Assembly (NCBI GenBank): GCA_031263155.1
Contig: JAISGK010000102.1
Coordinates: 71,028 to 107,405 of the forward strand
DNA from: Clostridiales bacterium
Lineage (GTDB): Bacteria; Bacillota; Clostridia; Lachnospirales; WQUN01
DNA: 36,378 nucleotides
Reading direction: 5' to 3'
The position numbers were made by a program, and so were the translations under genes. Shown piece after piece: positions 8,401 through 15,750 of this stretch (within the stretch, counting starts at the first letter, position 1; each line of letters starts with the position of its first letter). The notes beneath the pieces are model-generated. The model did not search any database. It saw only the letters and a program-made list of their open reading frames with translations, and was not told the DNA's origin.

Positions 8401-9371
8401 ATGCGGTACTCCCTATACAGCGCGGCAACCATTTCTTCCACAGACGCGCCCGACACAGACACGTCATTTAGCTCCGTATTCGCCGCTATATGGGCTATCG
8501 CGTCAGAAACGGCCATTATGGCGGGGTCAAGCGTGATGACAAGCCGGCCTTCTTTCGCTTCGTTAACGCTCATACCTTCGCGAATCTCCGGCGCGTCTCC
8601 ATTGTATTCAATGATAAGCGTTCTGCGCTGGCCGGCGTGTCTTTTAAGTTCGTCAAGTCCGCCGTCCAACAATATTTGCCCCTTGCCAATCAACAAAATT
8701 CTTTCGGTTAGGGCTTCTATGTCCTGCATATCGTGGGTGGTTAGTATTACGGTCGTGCCGCGCTCCCTATTCAGCTTCTTGATGAATTGCCGCACCGCTA
8801 TCTTGGACACAGCGTCCAAACCTATCATCGGCTCGTCGAGAAACAAAATTTGAGGGCTATGCAGAAGCGATGCGGCAATCTCACAACGCATACGCTGACC
8901 AAGGCTCAAGCTACGCGCCGGGGTTTTCAGAATTTCGAAAATACCCAGCAAAGCGGTCAGTTCGTCCAGATTCGTTTTATACAGCCTATCCTCAACCTTG
9001 TAGATATCGCGAATCAACTCAAAGCTGTCGATAACGGGCACGTCCCACCATAGCTGGCTCCGCTGCCCGAACACGACGCCGATCTCGCGAACGTGAGCGA
9101 CGCGGTCACGCCATGGCGTTCGCCCGTTGATGTCGCACACGCCGCTGTCAGGCGTCAATATGCCGCACATAATCTTTATGGTGGTGCTTTTCCCCGCGCC
9201 GTTAGGGCCTATGTAGCCAACCATTTCGCCATTTGCAATGGTAAAACTGATGTCGTTAAGGGCGTGAACAAATTCGTACTCACGTGAAAAAAGGGCTTTA
9301 ACGGCGCGGCCAAAACCCGCCTGACGCTTGGCGACGCGGAAAATCTTGTTTATATTTTGCAACGCAATCAC
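8397..9371 (-). CDS. ABC transporter ATPase, COG4586-like
   Basis: This 324-residue nucleotide-binding subunit drives the two permeases encoded downstream. Walker A GPNGAGKST, the family insertion VFGQRSQLWWDVPVIDSFEL, the signature LSLGQRMRCEIAASLLH, Walker B ILFLDEPMIGLD and the switch histidine in LTTHDMQDIE are all intact. The C-terminal 90 residues form the extra regulatory region of this family. I choose GTG 9371 because a GGGGGG run lies eight bases upstream; TTG 9395 is the alternative and would add eight residues. Expression is probably controlled from the repeat-rich promoter at 9423-9488. Confidence 0.93.
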   Translation of the reverse strand: MIALQNINKIFRVAKRQAGFGRAVKALFSREYEFVHALNDISFTIANGEMVGYIGPNGAGKSTTIKIMCGILTPDSGVCDINGRTPWRDRVAHVREIGVVFGQRSQLWWDVPVIDSFELIRDIYKVEDRLYKTNLDELTALLGIFEILKTPARSLSLGQRMRCEIAASLLHSPQILFLDEPMIGLDAVSKIAVRQFIKKLNRERGTTVILTTHDMQDIEALTERILLIGKGQILLDGGLDELKRHAGQRRTLIIEYNGDAPEIREGMSVNEAKEGRLVITLDPAIMAVSDAIAHIAANTELNDVSVSGASVEEMVAALYREYRI

Positions 9372-9422
9372 TAACGCATCCCCCCTTCTACTCAAATATT
9401 GGTATAAGCATACTCAATCGCG

Positions 9423-9488
9423 TTCTAATCATTCTAATCATTCTAATCATTAGAATATTATTATAATGATTAGAATCGCGCACGTCTA
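9423..9488 (-). promoter_or_regulatory. Promoter with tandem operator-like 9-bp repeats
   Basis: On the minus strand a -35-like TAGACG (9488-9483), a 17-base spacer and a perfect -10 TATAAT (9465-9460) point at the ABC operon. Overlapping and downstream are three head-to-tail copies of TTCTAATCA (plus-strand 9423-9431, 9432-9440, 9441-9449), then an inverted half-copy TTAGAAT (9450-9456). A further inverted copy, TGATTAGAA, sits at 9467-9475 in the spacer. The arrangement brackets the transcription start, as expected of an operator array for a dimeric repressor. The cognate regulator is not identified. Confidence 0.65.
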
Positions 9489-9572
9489 GATGAGTCGTTT
9501 GAAATTGGGGTCGAGGCTCATTAATGCCGACGATAGCGGGGCGGGGGAGGGGCAGATTAGAAACCCAAATCT

Positions 9573-10262
9573 CTATGACTTCCTCAATTCCCTCAACGCT
9601 TCTTCGACATCGGAATAGCGGCGCACAGATGGGTCTTTTACGATCCGCTCCGCTTCGAGCAAGGCGGCGACTGTCTCGGCGTTGGGCGTGTTGACCGTCA
9701 CAGCTCTCCCATTTTCATTTCTATCACAGGTAAGTTTTGGCAAGTCGTAGACGTAGAACGCCACATCAAACGGCCCCAGCATCCTTGTATTCACAAGGAC
9801 AAAACCATGCCGCTCGTAAAACGCCCGTGTCTTTTTGCGTGAAGCGTCCGTATCCAAACGAAGAGCCTTTACTCCGCGATCCTTCCCCCTCTCTTTGAAA
9901 AAATCCATCAACGCGTCGGAAACTCCAGATCTTCGAGCGGCTTTCGTAACCGCCAGCTTATGGATAAACAACGACTCACCTTTTTTTACATCAGGCCAGA
10001 ATGAAGGGTCGTAATCAATCAACGCCATACACCCCGCAGGTGCGCCGCCCAAATAGGCAATATAAAAATCGCTCGCTTTGTAGTTGCCAGAAATATAGTG
10101 AGCGCCCGTTTGAGGGTTGCCGGAGAGTTTATCCCATGTAACCTCATCCGCGCTCCAAAGCGGCTGGCCCATCTCATTTAGCCAATTCACCGTATCGCGC
10201 AGAATCCCTTCGATTGTGGGAATGTCGTTTTCTTGCGCCTGTTTGATTGTGATGTCACTCAT
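9573..10262 (-). CDS. GNAT acetyltransferase with RelB/DinJ-antitoxin-like C-terminal tail
   Basis: Residues 1 to about 175 are a GNAT N-acetyltransferase domain. The core strand LFIHKLAVTKAARRSGV (98-114) contains the acetyl-CoA loop with R-R-S-G-V-S in place of the usual R/Q-x-x-G-x-G/A. A later segment, LRLDTDASRKKTRAFYERHG, is the family's C-terminal half. From about residue 190 the sequence changes to NTPNAETVAALLEAE and KDPSVRRYSDVEEAL (to 229). That pattern is the toxin-binding C-terminus of RelB/DinJ-type antitoxins, without the ribbon-helix-helix DNA-binding part. The acceptor substrate is unknown. No RelE/YafQ-like toxin gene follows. It could be a true fusion or a recombination scar. 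Confidence 0.87.
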   Translation of the reverse strand: MSDITIKQAQENDIPTIEGILRDTVNWLNEMGQPLWSADEVTWDKLSGNPQTGAHYISGNYKASDFYIAYLGGAPAGCMALIDYDPSFWPDVKKGESLFIHKLAVTKAARRSGVSDALMDFFKERGKDRGVKALRLDTDASRKKTRAFYERHGFVLVNTRMLGPFDVAFYVYDLPKLTCDRNENGRAVTVNTPNAETVAALLEAERIVKDPSVRRYSDVEEALRELRKS

Positions 10263-10288
10263 ATTTTTATCCGCACCCCCAAAAAGCT

Positions 10289-11359
10289 CTATCGCAACAA
10301 ATCTTTTCTCAAATCGTCAATCAAATTGTACCGCCTAATTGGAATTTGATGTTCGTTGAGCAACGATACAAAATCTTTTTCCGCTTCGTTGGCGGTTTTT
10401 ATTAATCGCTCAAAATCGGACGGCGCGCAGTTACTAAAATCCGAAAAACTTTGCGAAGGCTTTCCAATACTTTGCTGAACATACATCAACTCATTTGATA
10501 GCGAAGCGGCGGCAAGGCAGGCGGTAACGCTGTTTTTTTCTCCACAGCTATAACGGACTTTATTCCACGTCGAAGCGATTTCTTCATACAAGCCAGTCAA
10601 TCCAGTAAAATCCACCGCGTCTTCCTGATGGCAGTTCTCAAACTCTTTCATTTCAGATTCTTTCATTCCAGACTCTTTCTTATTGACAAACGCTTCTGTT
10701 GTTCTGATAAGGTCGGCGCAACGCTCAATCGCTTGCTTAACAGAACCCGCTTCAGCCGCCGCAAGAAACAAGTCAGCCAATTTTTCGGGCAATTCTGGAA
10801 GTCTTTCTAACTCTTCAACGCATTTCTTTATGCCAAATCGCAAATATGTATGATTTACAAGGAATACGGCGTCGAGAATCTTGTACAGAATTCTGCCGAC
10901 ATTCGCAAAGCCGTTACCCAAACATAAGTCCGCGAAATGTTCTTTTGCCTTACACAAGTGGGATCTTGTTTTATCAAGCAGTTCGGGCGTCAGCAACCCG
11001 TTTTCGATATCCCGCGCTTGTTGGCGCAGACTTTCGTAACGGATTCTGTCATGCTCTGAATAATAGTAGACCAACCGGGAATCTGCCAGTATAGAAACTC
11101 GCATATCGTCGAAGCGGGCGAATTGTTCAAGCCGTTCCCAGTCGGCGCGCCAAATGTCAAAGCCTATCCCATCAAGTATAAAGGTTCTGCCCAATGTATT
11201 CCCGCGTTCCGTCCGAGGTACATAGATGAGATCCAAATCAGATTTATCCGTCGCGGAACCATTAACAAACGAGCCATATATAAGCATTACACATATGTCT
11301 TCCGAATATCGTTTTTTCACGGATTCAAGTATACACTCAAGTATATTTTCAAGTTTCAT
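10289..11359 (-). CDS. Nucleotidyltransferase-domain protein with long helical C-terminus
   Basis: The N-terminal domain is of the polymerase-beta/kanamycin-nucleotidyltransferase type. GSFVNGSATDKSDLDLIYV begins at residue 29, with the metal-binding D41-x-D43 pair, and GFDIWRADWE about 30 residues later is in the place of the third acidic residue. The remaining 250 residues are mostly alpha-helical and charged, resembling substrate- or HEPN-like helical bundles of antibiotic nucleotidyltransferases, but I cannot name the subfamily. The ATG at 11359 follows AGGAGA at nine bases; the longer open frame to 11410 lacks such a site. The next gene (GNAT) begins 26 bases downstream, so the two may be co-transcribed, an arrangement seen among resistance-like genes. 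Confidence 0.82.
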   Translation of the reverse strand: MKLENILECILESVKKRYSEDICVMLIYGSFVNGSATDKSDLDLIYVPRTERGNTLGRTFILDGIGFDIWRADWERLEQFARFDDMRVSILADSRLVYYYSEHDRIRYESLRQQARDIENGLLTPELLDKTRSHLCKAKEHFADLCLGNGFANVGRILYKILDAVFLVNHTYLRFGIKKCVEELERLPELPEKLADLFLAAAEAGSVKQAIERCADLIRTTEAFVNKKESGMKESEMKEFENCHQEDAVDFTGLTGLYEEIASTWNKVRYSCGEKNSVTACLAAASLSNELMYVQQSIGKPSQSFSDFSNCAPSDFERLIKTANEAEKDFVSLLNEHQIPIRRYNLIDDLRKDLLR

Positions 11360-11428
11360 TATCACCACTCTCCTGTAGACAACAATACGCCCAATACCAC
11401 AATTTATCAACCCCTATTCCAATGGCGA

Positions 11429-11461
11429 AGCGGACGCCGTCGCTCTTGACGGGCATCCGCT
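11429..11461. terminator. Strong hairpin between AraC-like and nucleotidyltransferase genes
   Basis: AGCGGACGCCGTC and its complement with one bulged base form a GC-rich stem around a short loop. No T-run follows on either strand, so it is either a weak terminator for the AraC-like gene ending at 11476 or an mRNA-stabilising hairpin. Confidence 0.4.
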
Positions 11462-11475
11462 CAATAATTTCATTG

Positions 11476-12321
11476 TTACTCTTTCACGATTGGAAACCAA
11501 AGTTCATACTTGAAATTAGGCTTTGGCATATCGAGTTCCGGGTAGACCTCGACATCGGGAATATCCACGCCCGCGCGGCGGTACCCTGACGATGGCAGCC
11601 ATTCTTTCCAAAAGCGTTCGGCGAGCTCCATCAGATCGCCGTCCTGCTCAAGTATCGCCCACGTCGCGGCTTTGACTTTGTACGTTTCAAAACTCTCTGG
11701 GGCCGCCTTTGTTGTGGCGGCAGCAATGTAATAGTCAAACTCGCGCTTGCCGCCAAAGTCAGCGCACAGGCCGATAAAGCCTTGCGGCTGCGTATCCATC
11801 AGCGACAGCAGCGTCTCGTAGACTTCCCGCGAGGCTTCGCTCCAAAAGTCCGGGATTTTGTTCTCCGTCGCGTCACTGCTAAACGTCCGCTTTATCCCCG
11901 TCACAGTAAAAGCCGGTTTTTGTTCGATTCTGACTTTCATCTCAATATCTCCCTTAATCTGAATTTGAAAAGAGATACGCGGATAGGTAGTCAGCGGAAT
12001 TTTGCGGCCTCGCGCGTATGTCGGCGGTACCTTATGCTGAACCTGAAACGCTCTGTTGAACGCTGTCGGCGATGAGTATCCATACTTTAACGCTATGTCG
12101 ATAATCTTCGCGTCGCTGTTTTGAACCTCAAGCGCGGCAAGCGAAAGCCGTCTGCGGCGAATATATTCGCGCGGTTGTATCCCTGCGGCCATCAGGAACA
12201 TATTCGAAAAGCCATTCGCCGAACAAAACGCCAGCTTCGCCGCTTGTTTCACGTTGATCTCTCCGTCAAGGTTTGCCTCGATGTAGTCAATAGCGCGATT
12301 TATCCGCGTTGCCCAATCCAT
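11476..12321 (-). CDS. AraC-family regulator with GyrI-like effector domain
   Basis: The first 110 residues hold two helix-turn-helix motifs of the AraC/XylS type: GEINVKQAAKLAFCSANGFS and DIALKYGYSSPTAFNRAFQ, ending near PPTYARG. Residues about 128-281 form a GyrI-like small-molecule-binding domain (MKVRIEQKPAFTVTGIKR start, YEVW-type end LWFPIVKE). This Rob/BmrR-like architecture commonly senses drugs or other amphipathic cations. ATG 12321 follows AAGGGGG at seven bases. The neighbouring nucleotidyltransferase, GNAT and methyltransferase genes could be targets, but that is inference from proximity only. Confidence 0.92.
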   Translation of the reverse strand: MDWATRINRAIDYIEANLDGEINVKQAAKLAFCSANGFSNMFLMAAGIQPREYIRRRRLSLAALEVQNSDAKIIDIALKYGYSSPTAFNRAFQVQHKVPPTYARGRKIPLTTYPRISFQIQIKGDIEMKVRIEQKPAFTVTGIKRTFSSDATENKIPDFWSEASREVYETLLSLMDTQPQGFIGLCADFGGKREFDYYIAAATTKAAPESFETYKVKAATWAILEQDGDLMELAERFWKEWLPSSGYRRAGVDIPDVEVYPELDMPKPNFKYELWFPIVKE

Positions 12322-12420
12322 TGCGCAACCCCCTTTCGATTGACAGTATGGCAGAGACGAAAGCCGGCGTCCTCTCTTTGCGCACCGGAATGTGCGAGAT
12401 TATCGGCGCAACCCCAAGGG

Positions 12421-13245
12421 TCAATCCACCGCGTTGAAAATTTGCTTCCTGTGCGTGTAAACATCCTTGCCGTAACTGCCAATGTAGTGAAACTCTTCCC
12501 AACCGCGAGCGGTGAGTTCCGCGCTCGGCGTCATATCCCTCTCGGAATCACCGGGGCAGTCAATCAACCAGCCGCCGGGCTTGCAGACCCTCGTGAGTTC
12601 CGCGACCTCCGCGTCCCAGTCGTCACCAATGACGTGACCGCTCATCACAACATCAAAAGTGTTATCCGGGAAAGGCAGTTCCGTGACAAGACCATCAAGC
12701 ACGCGAACATTATGTATACCGTCGCTAATGATTTTTTCTCGCATAAACTCGCGCAGTGTTCCCACAGGCTCACTTGCGTAGACCCACGCGGCTTTTTCGG
12801 CGGCGGCGAACGTCAAACGCCCGGAACCCGCGCCTACATCAAGAACAGTTTTGCCTGTCAAGTCTGTAAGTGCGTACAACCGCTCCTTACTCCAACCGCG
12901 AATGAAGTCGCAGTTATCGGCCATGCTTTCCGGTGTCGTATAGATGGTGAAGTCCTCAACGCTTGCCAGCACATAAACCTCCGCCTTGCGAATTTCTGCC
13001 GTGTCAGTGCTTTTGGGCGCCTCCGACGCGATTGCGTCAACCAACGCCGCGCACTCTGGGCAGCGTCGCTTTAAGTACCACGCAACTACCGGGTTTGCGT
13101 TTAACGCGACGCCCATGCTGCGATGCCATTCATTTTTTTCTTTATGCCATCCGCTCGATTCCATCATCAAGCGAATTTGAAACCGCTCCAAGAGCAGAAA
13201 GCTGTTGAAAGAATAATCCTTCGGATTAATCCAATTGAACGCCAT
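12421..13245 (-). CDS. SAM-dependent class I methyltransferase
   Basis: A 274-residue protein with motif I VLDVGAGSGRLTFA in the middle, followed by VYASEPVGTLREFM as the acidic-loop region. Next come ELPFPDNTFDVVMSGHVIGD and RVCKPGGWLIDCPGD, which are standard post-I, motif IV and VI features of Methyltransf_11-type enzymes. The N-terminal 100 residues are a family-specific cap. ATG 13245 has AGGAGG four bases upstream, much better than the ATG at 13263. The methyl acceptor is unknown. It stands as its own unit, separated from prs by a terminator. Confidence 0.87.
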   Translation of the reverse strand: MAFNWINPKDYSFNSFLLLERFQIRLMMESSGWHKEKNEWHRSMGVALNANPVVAWYLKRRCPECAALVDAIASEAPKSTDTAEIRKAEVYVLASVEDFTIYTTPESMADNCDFIRGWSKERLYALTDLTGKTVLDVGAGSGRLTFAAAEKAAWVYASEPVGTLREFMREKIISDGIHNVRVLDGLVTELPFPDNTFDVVMSGHVIGDDWDAEVAELTRVCKPGGWLIDCPGDSERDMTPSAELTARGWEEFHYIGSYGKDVYTHRKQIFNAVD

Positions 13246-13305
13246 AAATCCTCCTGTTTTCATAGGTAGGGCTTAGAGTATAGTCGCCCCCCTGTTTTGA
13301 CACGC

Positions 13306-13339
13306 AAAAAAGGCGGCCTCTTTCTTGATCTTGACCGCC
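13306..13339 (-). terminator. Rho-independent terminator of prs
   Basis: Minus-strand GGCGGTC (13339-13333) pairs with GGCCGCC (13318-13312), followed directly by TTTTTT. It lies 11 bases past the prs stop. Confidence 0.8.
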
Positions 13340-13349
13340 CCAAATCCCT

Positions 13350-14303
13350 CTATTCAAACAATGTAGATATCGATATTCCGTCGTGAATTCTGCTTATTGC
13401 CGACGCGAAAATGTCCGCCACTGACAGTGACTTTATCTTCTTTATCTTTTTATCCGCGCAAAGGGGAACCGTGTCCAGCACGACGAGTTCATCTATCGCG
13501 CTTTCTTCTATCCGTGTGAGCGCGGGACCGGATAGTATAGCGTGAGTACAGCACGCCAGCACTTTAGTGGCGCCCTTGTCCTTTATAATATTTGCCGCAT
13601 TGGCGAGCGACCCGCCAGTATCTACCATGTCATCCACCAAAATGGCGCACATACCCTCCACAGGGCCAATTACATTTTCAATAATGGAAACATTGGCCCG
13701 AGGACGGCGTTTATCGACAATTGCCATGGGCACGCCCAGATGATCGGCGAGCATACGCGCCCGCTTAACGCTGCCCATATCTGGCGACACTACTACAACG
13801 TTGGAAAAGTCTTCAATTACATTGGAATAGTAGTTTACAAACAATCCCATGCCAAGCATATGATCGAGTGGAATATTAAAGAATCCCTGCAATTGGTCAC
13901 AGTGCAGATCCATAGTTAAAACCCTGTCTGCTCCTGCCGTGGCGATAAGATTGGCTACAAGACGCGCCGAAATGGGCTCTCGCGGCCGGGCTTTTCTATC
14001 TTGCCGCGCATAACCATAATAGGGTATGACAGCCGTAATGCGCCCCGCAGAAGCCCGGCTCAAAGCGTCTATCATAATAAGAAGTTCCATAAGGTTTTCG
14101 TTAACAGGCGGACATGTAGGCTGAACAATAAATACATCAGAACCACGAACCGTTTCGTCAATTTTTATACATATCTCCCCGTCTGAAAAACGCGCCACCT
14201 CCGATGAACCCAGCAAAATTCCCAAACGTTTGGCAATCTGCCGGGCTAACTCATGGTGCGCGTTGCACGTGAATATCTGGATATCACCAGGATACGTGTT
14301 CAA
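13350..14303 (-). CDS. prs: Ribose-phosphate pyrophosphokinase
   Basis: Makes PRPP from ribose 5-phosphate and ATP for nucleotide, His and Trp synthesis in the cytoplasm. At 317 residues the length is canonical. Conserved blocks are ARFSDGEICIKIDETVRG near residue 37, IVQPTCPPVNENLMELL near 59, VIPYYGYARQDRK near 92, and the PRPP loop LVDDMVDTGGS in the C-terminal half. The start is TTG 14303 with GGGGGC six bases upstream; no ATG fits the family's N-terminus better. It has its own predicted promoter and terminator, so it is a housekeeping unit that marks this part of the window as core chromosome. Confidence 0.97.
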   Translation of the reverse strand: MNTYPGDIQIFTCNAHHELARQIAKRLGILLGSSEVARFSDGEICIKIDETVRGSDVFIVQPTCPPVNENLMELLIMIDALSRASAGRITAVIPYYGYARQDRKARPREPISARLVANLIATAGADRVLTMDLHCDQLQGFFNIPLDHMLGMGLFVNYYSNVIEDFSNVVVVSPDMGSVKRARMLADHLGVPMAIVDKRRPRANVSIIENVIGPVEGMCAILVDDMVDTGGSLANAANIIKDKGATKVLACCTHAILSGPALTRIEESAIDELVVLDTVPLCADKKIKKIKSLSVADIFASAISRIHDGISISTLFE

Positions 14304-14344
14304 GGCAAAGCCCCCTATGTAAAAACTATGTTAGCTATGCTAGC

Positions 14345-14373
14345 ATTGTATATAAAAAGACAATGCTTTGCAA
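14345..14373 (-). promoter_or_regulatory. Predicted sigma-A promoter of prs
   Basis: On the minus strand TTGCAA (14373-14368), a 17-base spacer and TACAAT (14350-14345) stand about 40 bases above the prs start. A small inverted repeat AGCATTG/CAATGCT (14342-14367) overlaps the -10. Confidence 0.5.
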
Positions 14374-14399
14374 GCTTAATTTTTTTACCGATGGCCTTA

Positions 14400-14435
14400 C
14401 CGATGACAATGACATGGTACTGACATTGCCATCGG
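14400..14435. repeat. 12-bp imperfect inverted repeat between DJ-1/PfpI and prs genes
   Basis: CCGATGACAATG pairs with CATTGCCATCGG with one mismatch around a 12-base loop. A partial third copy (ACCGATGGC) lies just to the left at 14388-14395. On the minus strand no T-run follows, so it is not a classical terminator for the PfpI-like gene. Confidence 0.45.
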
Positions 14436-14495
14436 CGCTTATGCCGCGTCAGGAGCAGTGTATGCCTACGCTATTGACCGAATATAGAAGATTTA

Positions 14496-15044
14496 TCAGT
14501 CTCTATAATTTTCCAATACGATTTGCCTGGCAATCTCTTGGGTCGTATTGGCGTCGGCAGCCCGTGTCAGTAATTCCAGCGCAAAAGCCAGCGCAGTCGC
14601 TGCGCTGCGGGAGGTGGTAATATTACCATCTGTTACGACAGGCGCGCGCGTTAACTCGCCCGCGTTTAACTCCGATTCCATAGAAGGGAAGCAGGTCGCT
14701 TTTTTATTTTTTAGCAGACCCAGAGATCCTAGCACTGTAGGCGCGGCGCAAATTGCCGCAAGCATTTTCCCTTGTGCGTGATGCAGCTCCAATTTTTTCA
14801 GGAACTCTTTGTACTTATGGTAATATTTCGTACCTGGCCCTCCAGGCAAAATAAGTATATCAAAATCAACCGCCGGGTCAAATAATGCATCGGCCACAAT
14901 TTCTATACCATGAGATCCACTTACGACCAGCTCGCCCGTGAGTGATACCGTCGTAACCTCAACACCTCCCCTTCTTAAAATGTCAACAGGTGTTACCGCT
15001 TCAATCTCTTCAAATCCAGTTATAAGAAAAACCGCCGTTTTCAT
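14496..15044 (-). CDS. DJ-1/PfpI (ThiJ/YajL-type) family protein
   Basis: A 182-residue protein of the class I glutamine-amidotransferase-like DJ-1 clade. The nucleophile-elbow Cys is C99 in AAICAAPTVLG, with the supporting glutamate E15 in FEEIEAVTPVDILRRGG and LPGGPG near residue 67. Members act as glyoxalase III/deglycase-like or stress proteins; the precise activity is not readable here. The length fits YajL/DJ-1 rather than the longer Hsp31 group. ATG 15044 follows GGAGGCGC on the minus strand. It appears monocistronic. Confidence 0.92.
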   Translation of the reverse strand: MKTAVFLITGFEEIEAVTPVDILRRGGVEVTTVSLTGELVVSGSHGIEIVADALFDPAVDFDILILPGGPGTKYYHKYKEFLKKLELHHAQGKMLAAICAAPTVLGSLGLLKNKKATCFPSMESELNAGELTRAPVVTDGNITTSRSAATALAFALELLTRAADANTTQEIARQIVLENYRD

Positions 15045-15103
15045 CAGCGCCTCCTTGGGGTCATTAATTAGGGCTTACCCATTATGTTAATGCGGATTTC
15101 AGG

Positions 15104-15223
15104 TTACAGGCGGGCTTTAATTTTCTCGAACAGCTTCAAAGTATCTTGTCTTTTATCCGGTGCGTCTTCGGCAAAGTAGAAATTGAAAACCGAGGTCTCA
15201 ATATAAATTTTCGGTACTCTCAT
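15104..15223 (-). pseudogene. Truncated PIN-domain-like toxin gene
   Basis: A 39-codon frame starts RVPKIYIETSVFNFYF, with the first acidic residues of a PIN nuclease (the D/E-T/S-S-V pattern of strand 1). It runs to FEKIKARL and then meets a stop. Normal PIN proteins are about 130-150 residues, so roughly three quarters is missing, including the remaining catalytic acids. No antitoxin frame is adjacent. I call it a remnant of a VapC-like gene; the short match makes this moderately certain. Confidence 0.5.
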
Positions 15224-15318
15224 GTGCAAAACCGCCCAACCTCAGTTTACTATAACCTAGCGAGAATTTCCACAAAAATTTAGGCTTCTAAACGCTGTGG
15301 CGCGAAATCATATAAATA

Positions 15319-15347
15319 TTGACATATATACCAAAATAATGTATCAT
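15319..15347 (+). promoter_or_regulatory. Near-consensus sigma-A promoter of the plus-strand glycan operon
   Basis: A perfect -35 TTGACA (15319-15324), a 17-base spacer and a -10 TATCAT (15342-15347) predict a start near 15354. The first gene is about 300-400 bases downstream, which leaves a long leader. Confidence 0.75.
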
Positions 15348-15387
15348 TATCGCAATTAGACGCGTTGCCTATTTTACACATTTTATG

Positions 15388-15429
15388 GCCTATGTAACCC
15401 TATTTCTAGAAGGTTACATGGGCTTTTTT
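15388..15429 (+). terminator. Intrinsic terminator in the leader of the glycan operon
   Basis: GCCTATGTAACC (15388-15399) pairs with GGTTACATGGGC (15412-15423) with one G-U pair, and is followed by six T (15424-15429). It lies about 35 bases after the predicted start site and before any gene, so it should stop most transcripts unless read-through is regulated. Confidence 0.75.
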
Positions 15430-15548
15430 ATGCCCAAAACACAAGCTCCTCTTCTTTCCTGCTCTCTATTTGAAAGGCAAAGTTTTCATAACTAACCTAC
15501 GAAAACGCCGTAAAACTTACCTTCTTGGCCCATGTAACCTTCTAGAAA
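15403..15548. repeat. Perfect 21-bp inverted repeat in the operon leader
   Basis: The 21 bases at 15403-15423 (starting TTTCTAGAAGG and ending ATGGGC) are the exact reverse complement of 15528-15548. The arms are 104 bases apart. The left arm contains the 3' half of the terminator stem, so in RNA the right arm could pair with it in competition with the terminator. No gene lies between the arms. Confidence 0.8.
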
Positions 15549-15750
15549 TTCCGTTGCCTTGCTAAATAGCATCTGTGACACCCCCGAGCGACATATTGCG
15601 TGAGAATAAAGCGGCGGACTTTTGCGGACATTGTCGAGGGATCACGGACTGACGGAGGATGATATATTGAAATGTATGCCGCACAATGATGAGCGCCAAG
15701 AGTTTAGCTCCGCGCGAGCGAATCCGCTGCGGAGCGCCGAGAATCTTTTG

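Noticed and set aside
12121..13074. 317-codon plus-strand open frame
   Set aside because: It lies antisense to the AraC-like and methyltransferase genes, has a composition typical of GC-rich shadow frames (many Arg, Pro, Cys), and shows no motif.
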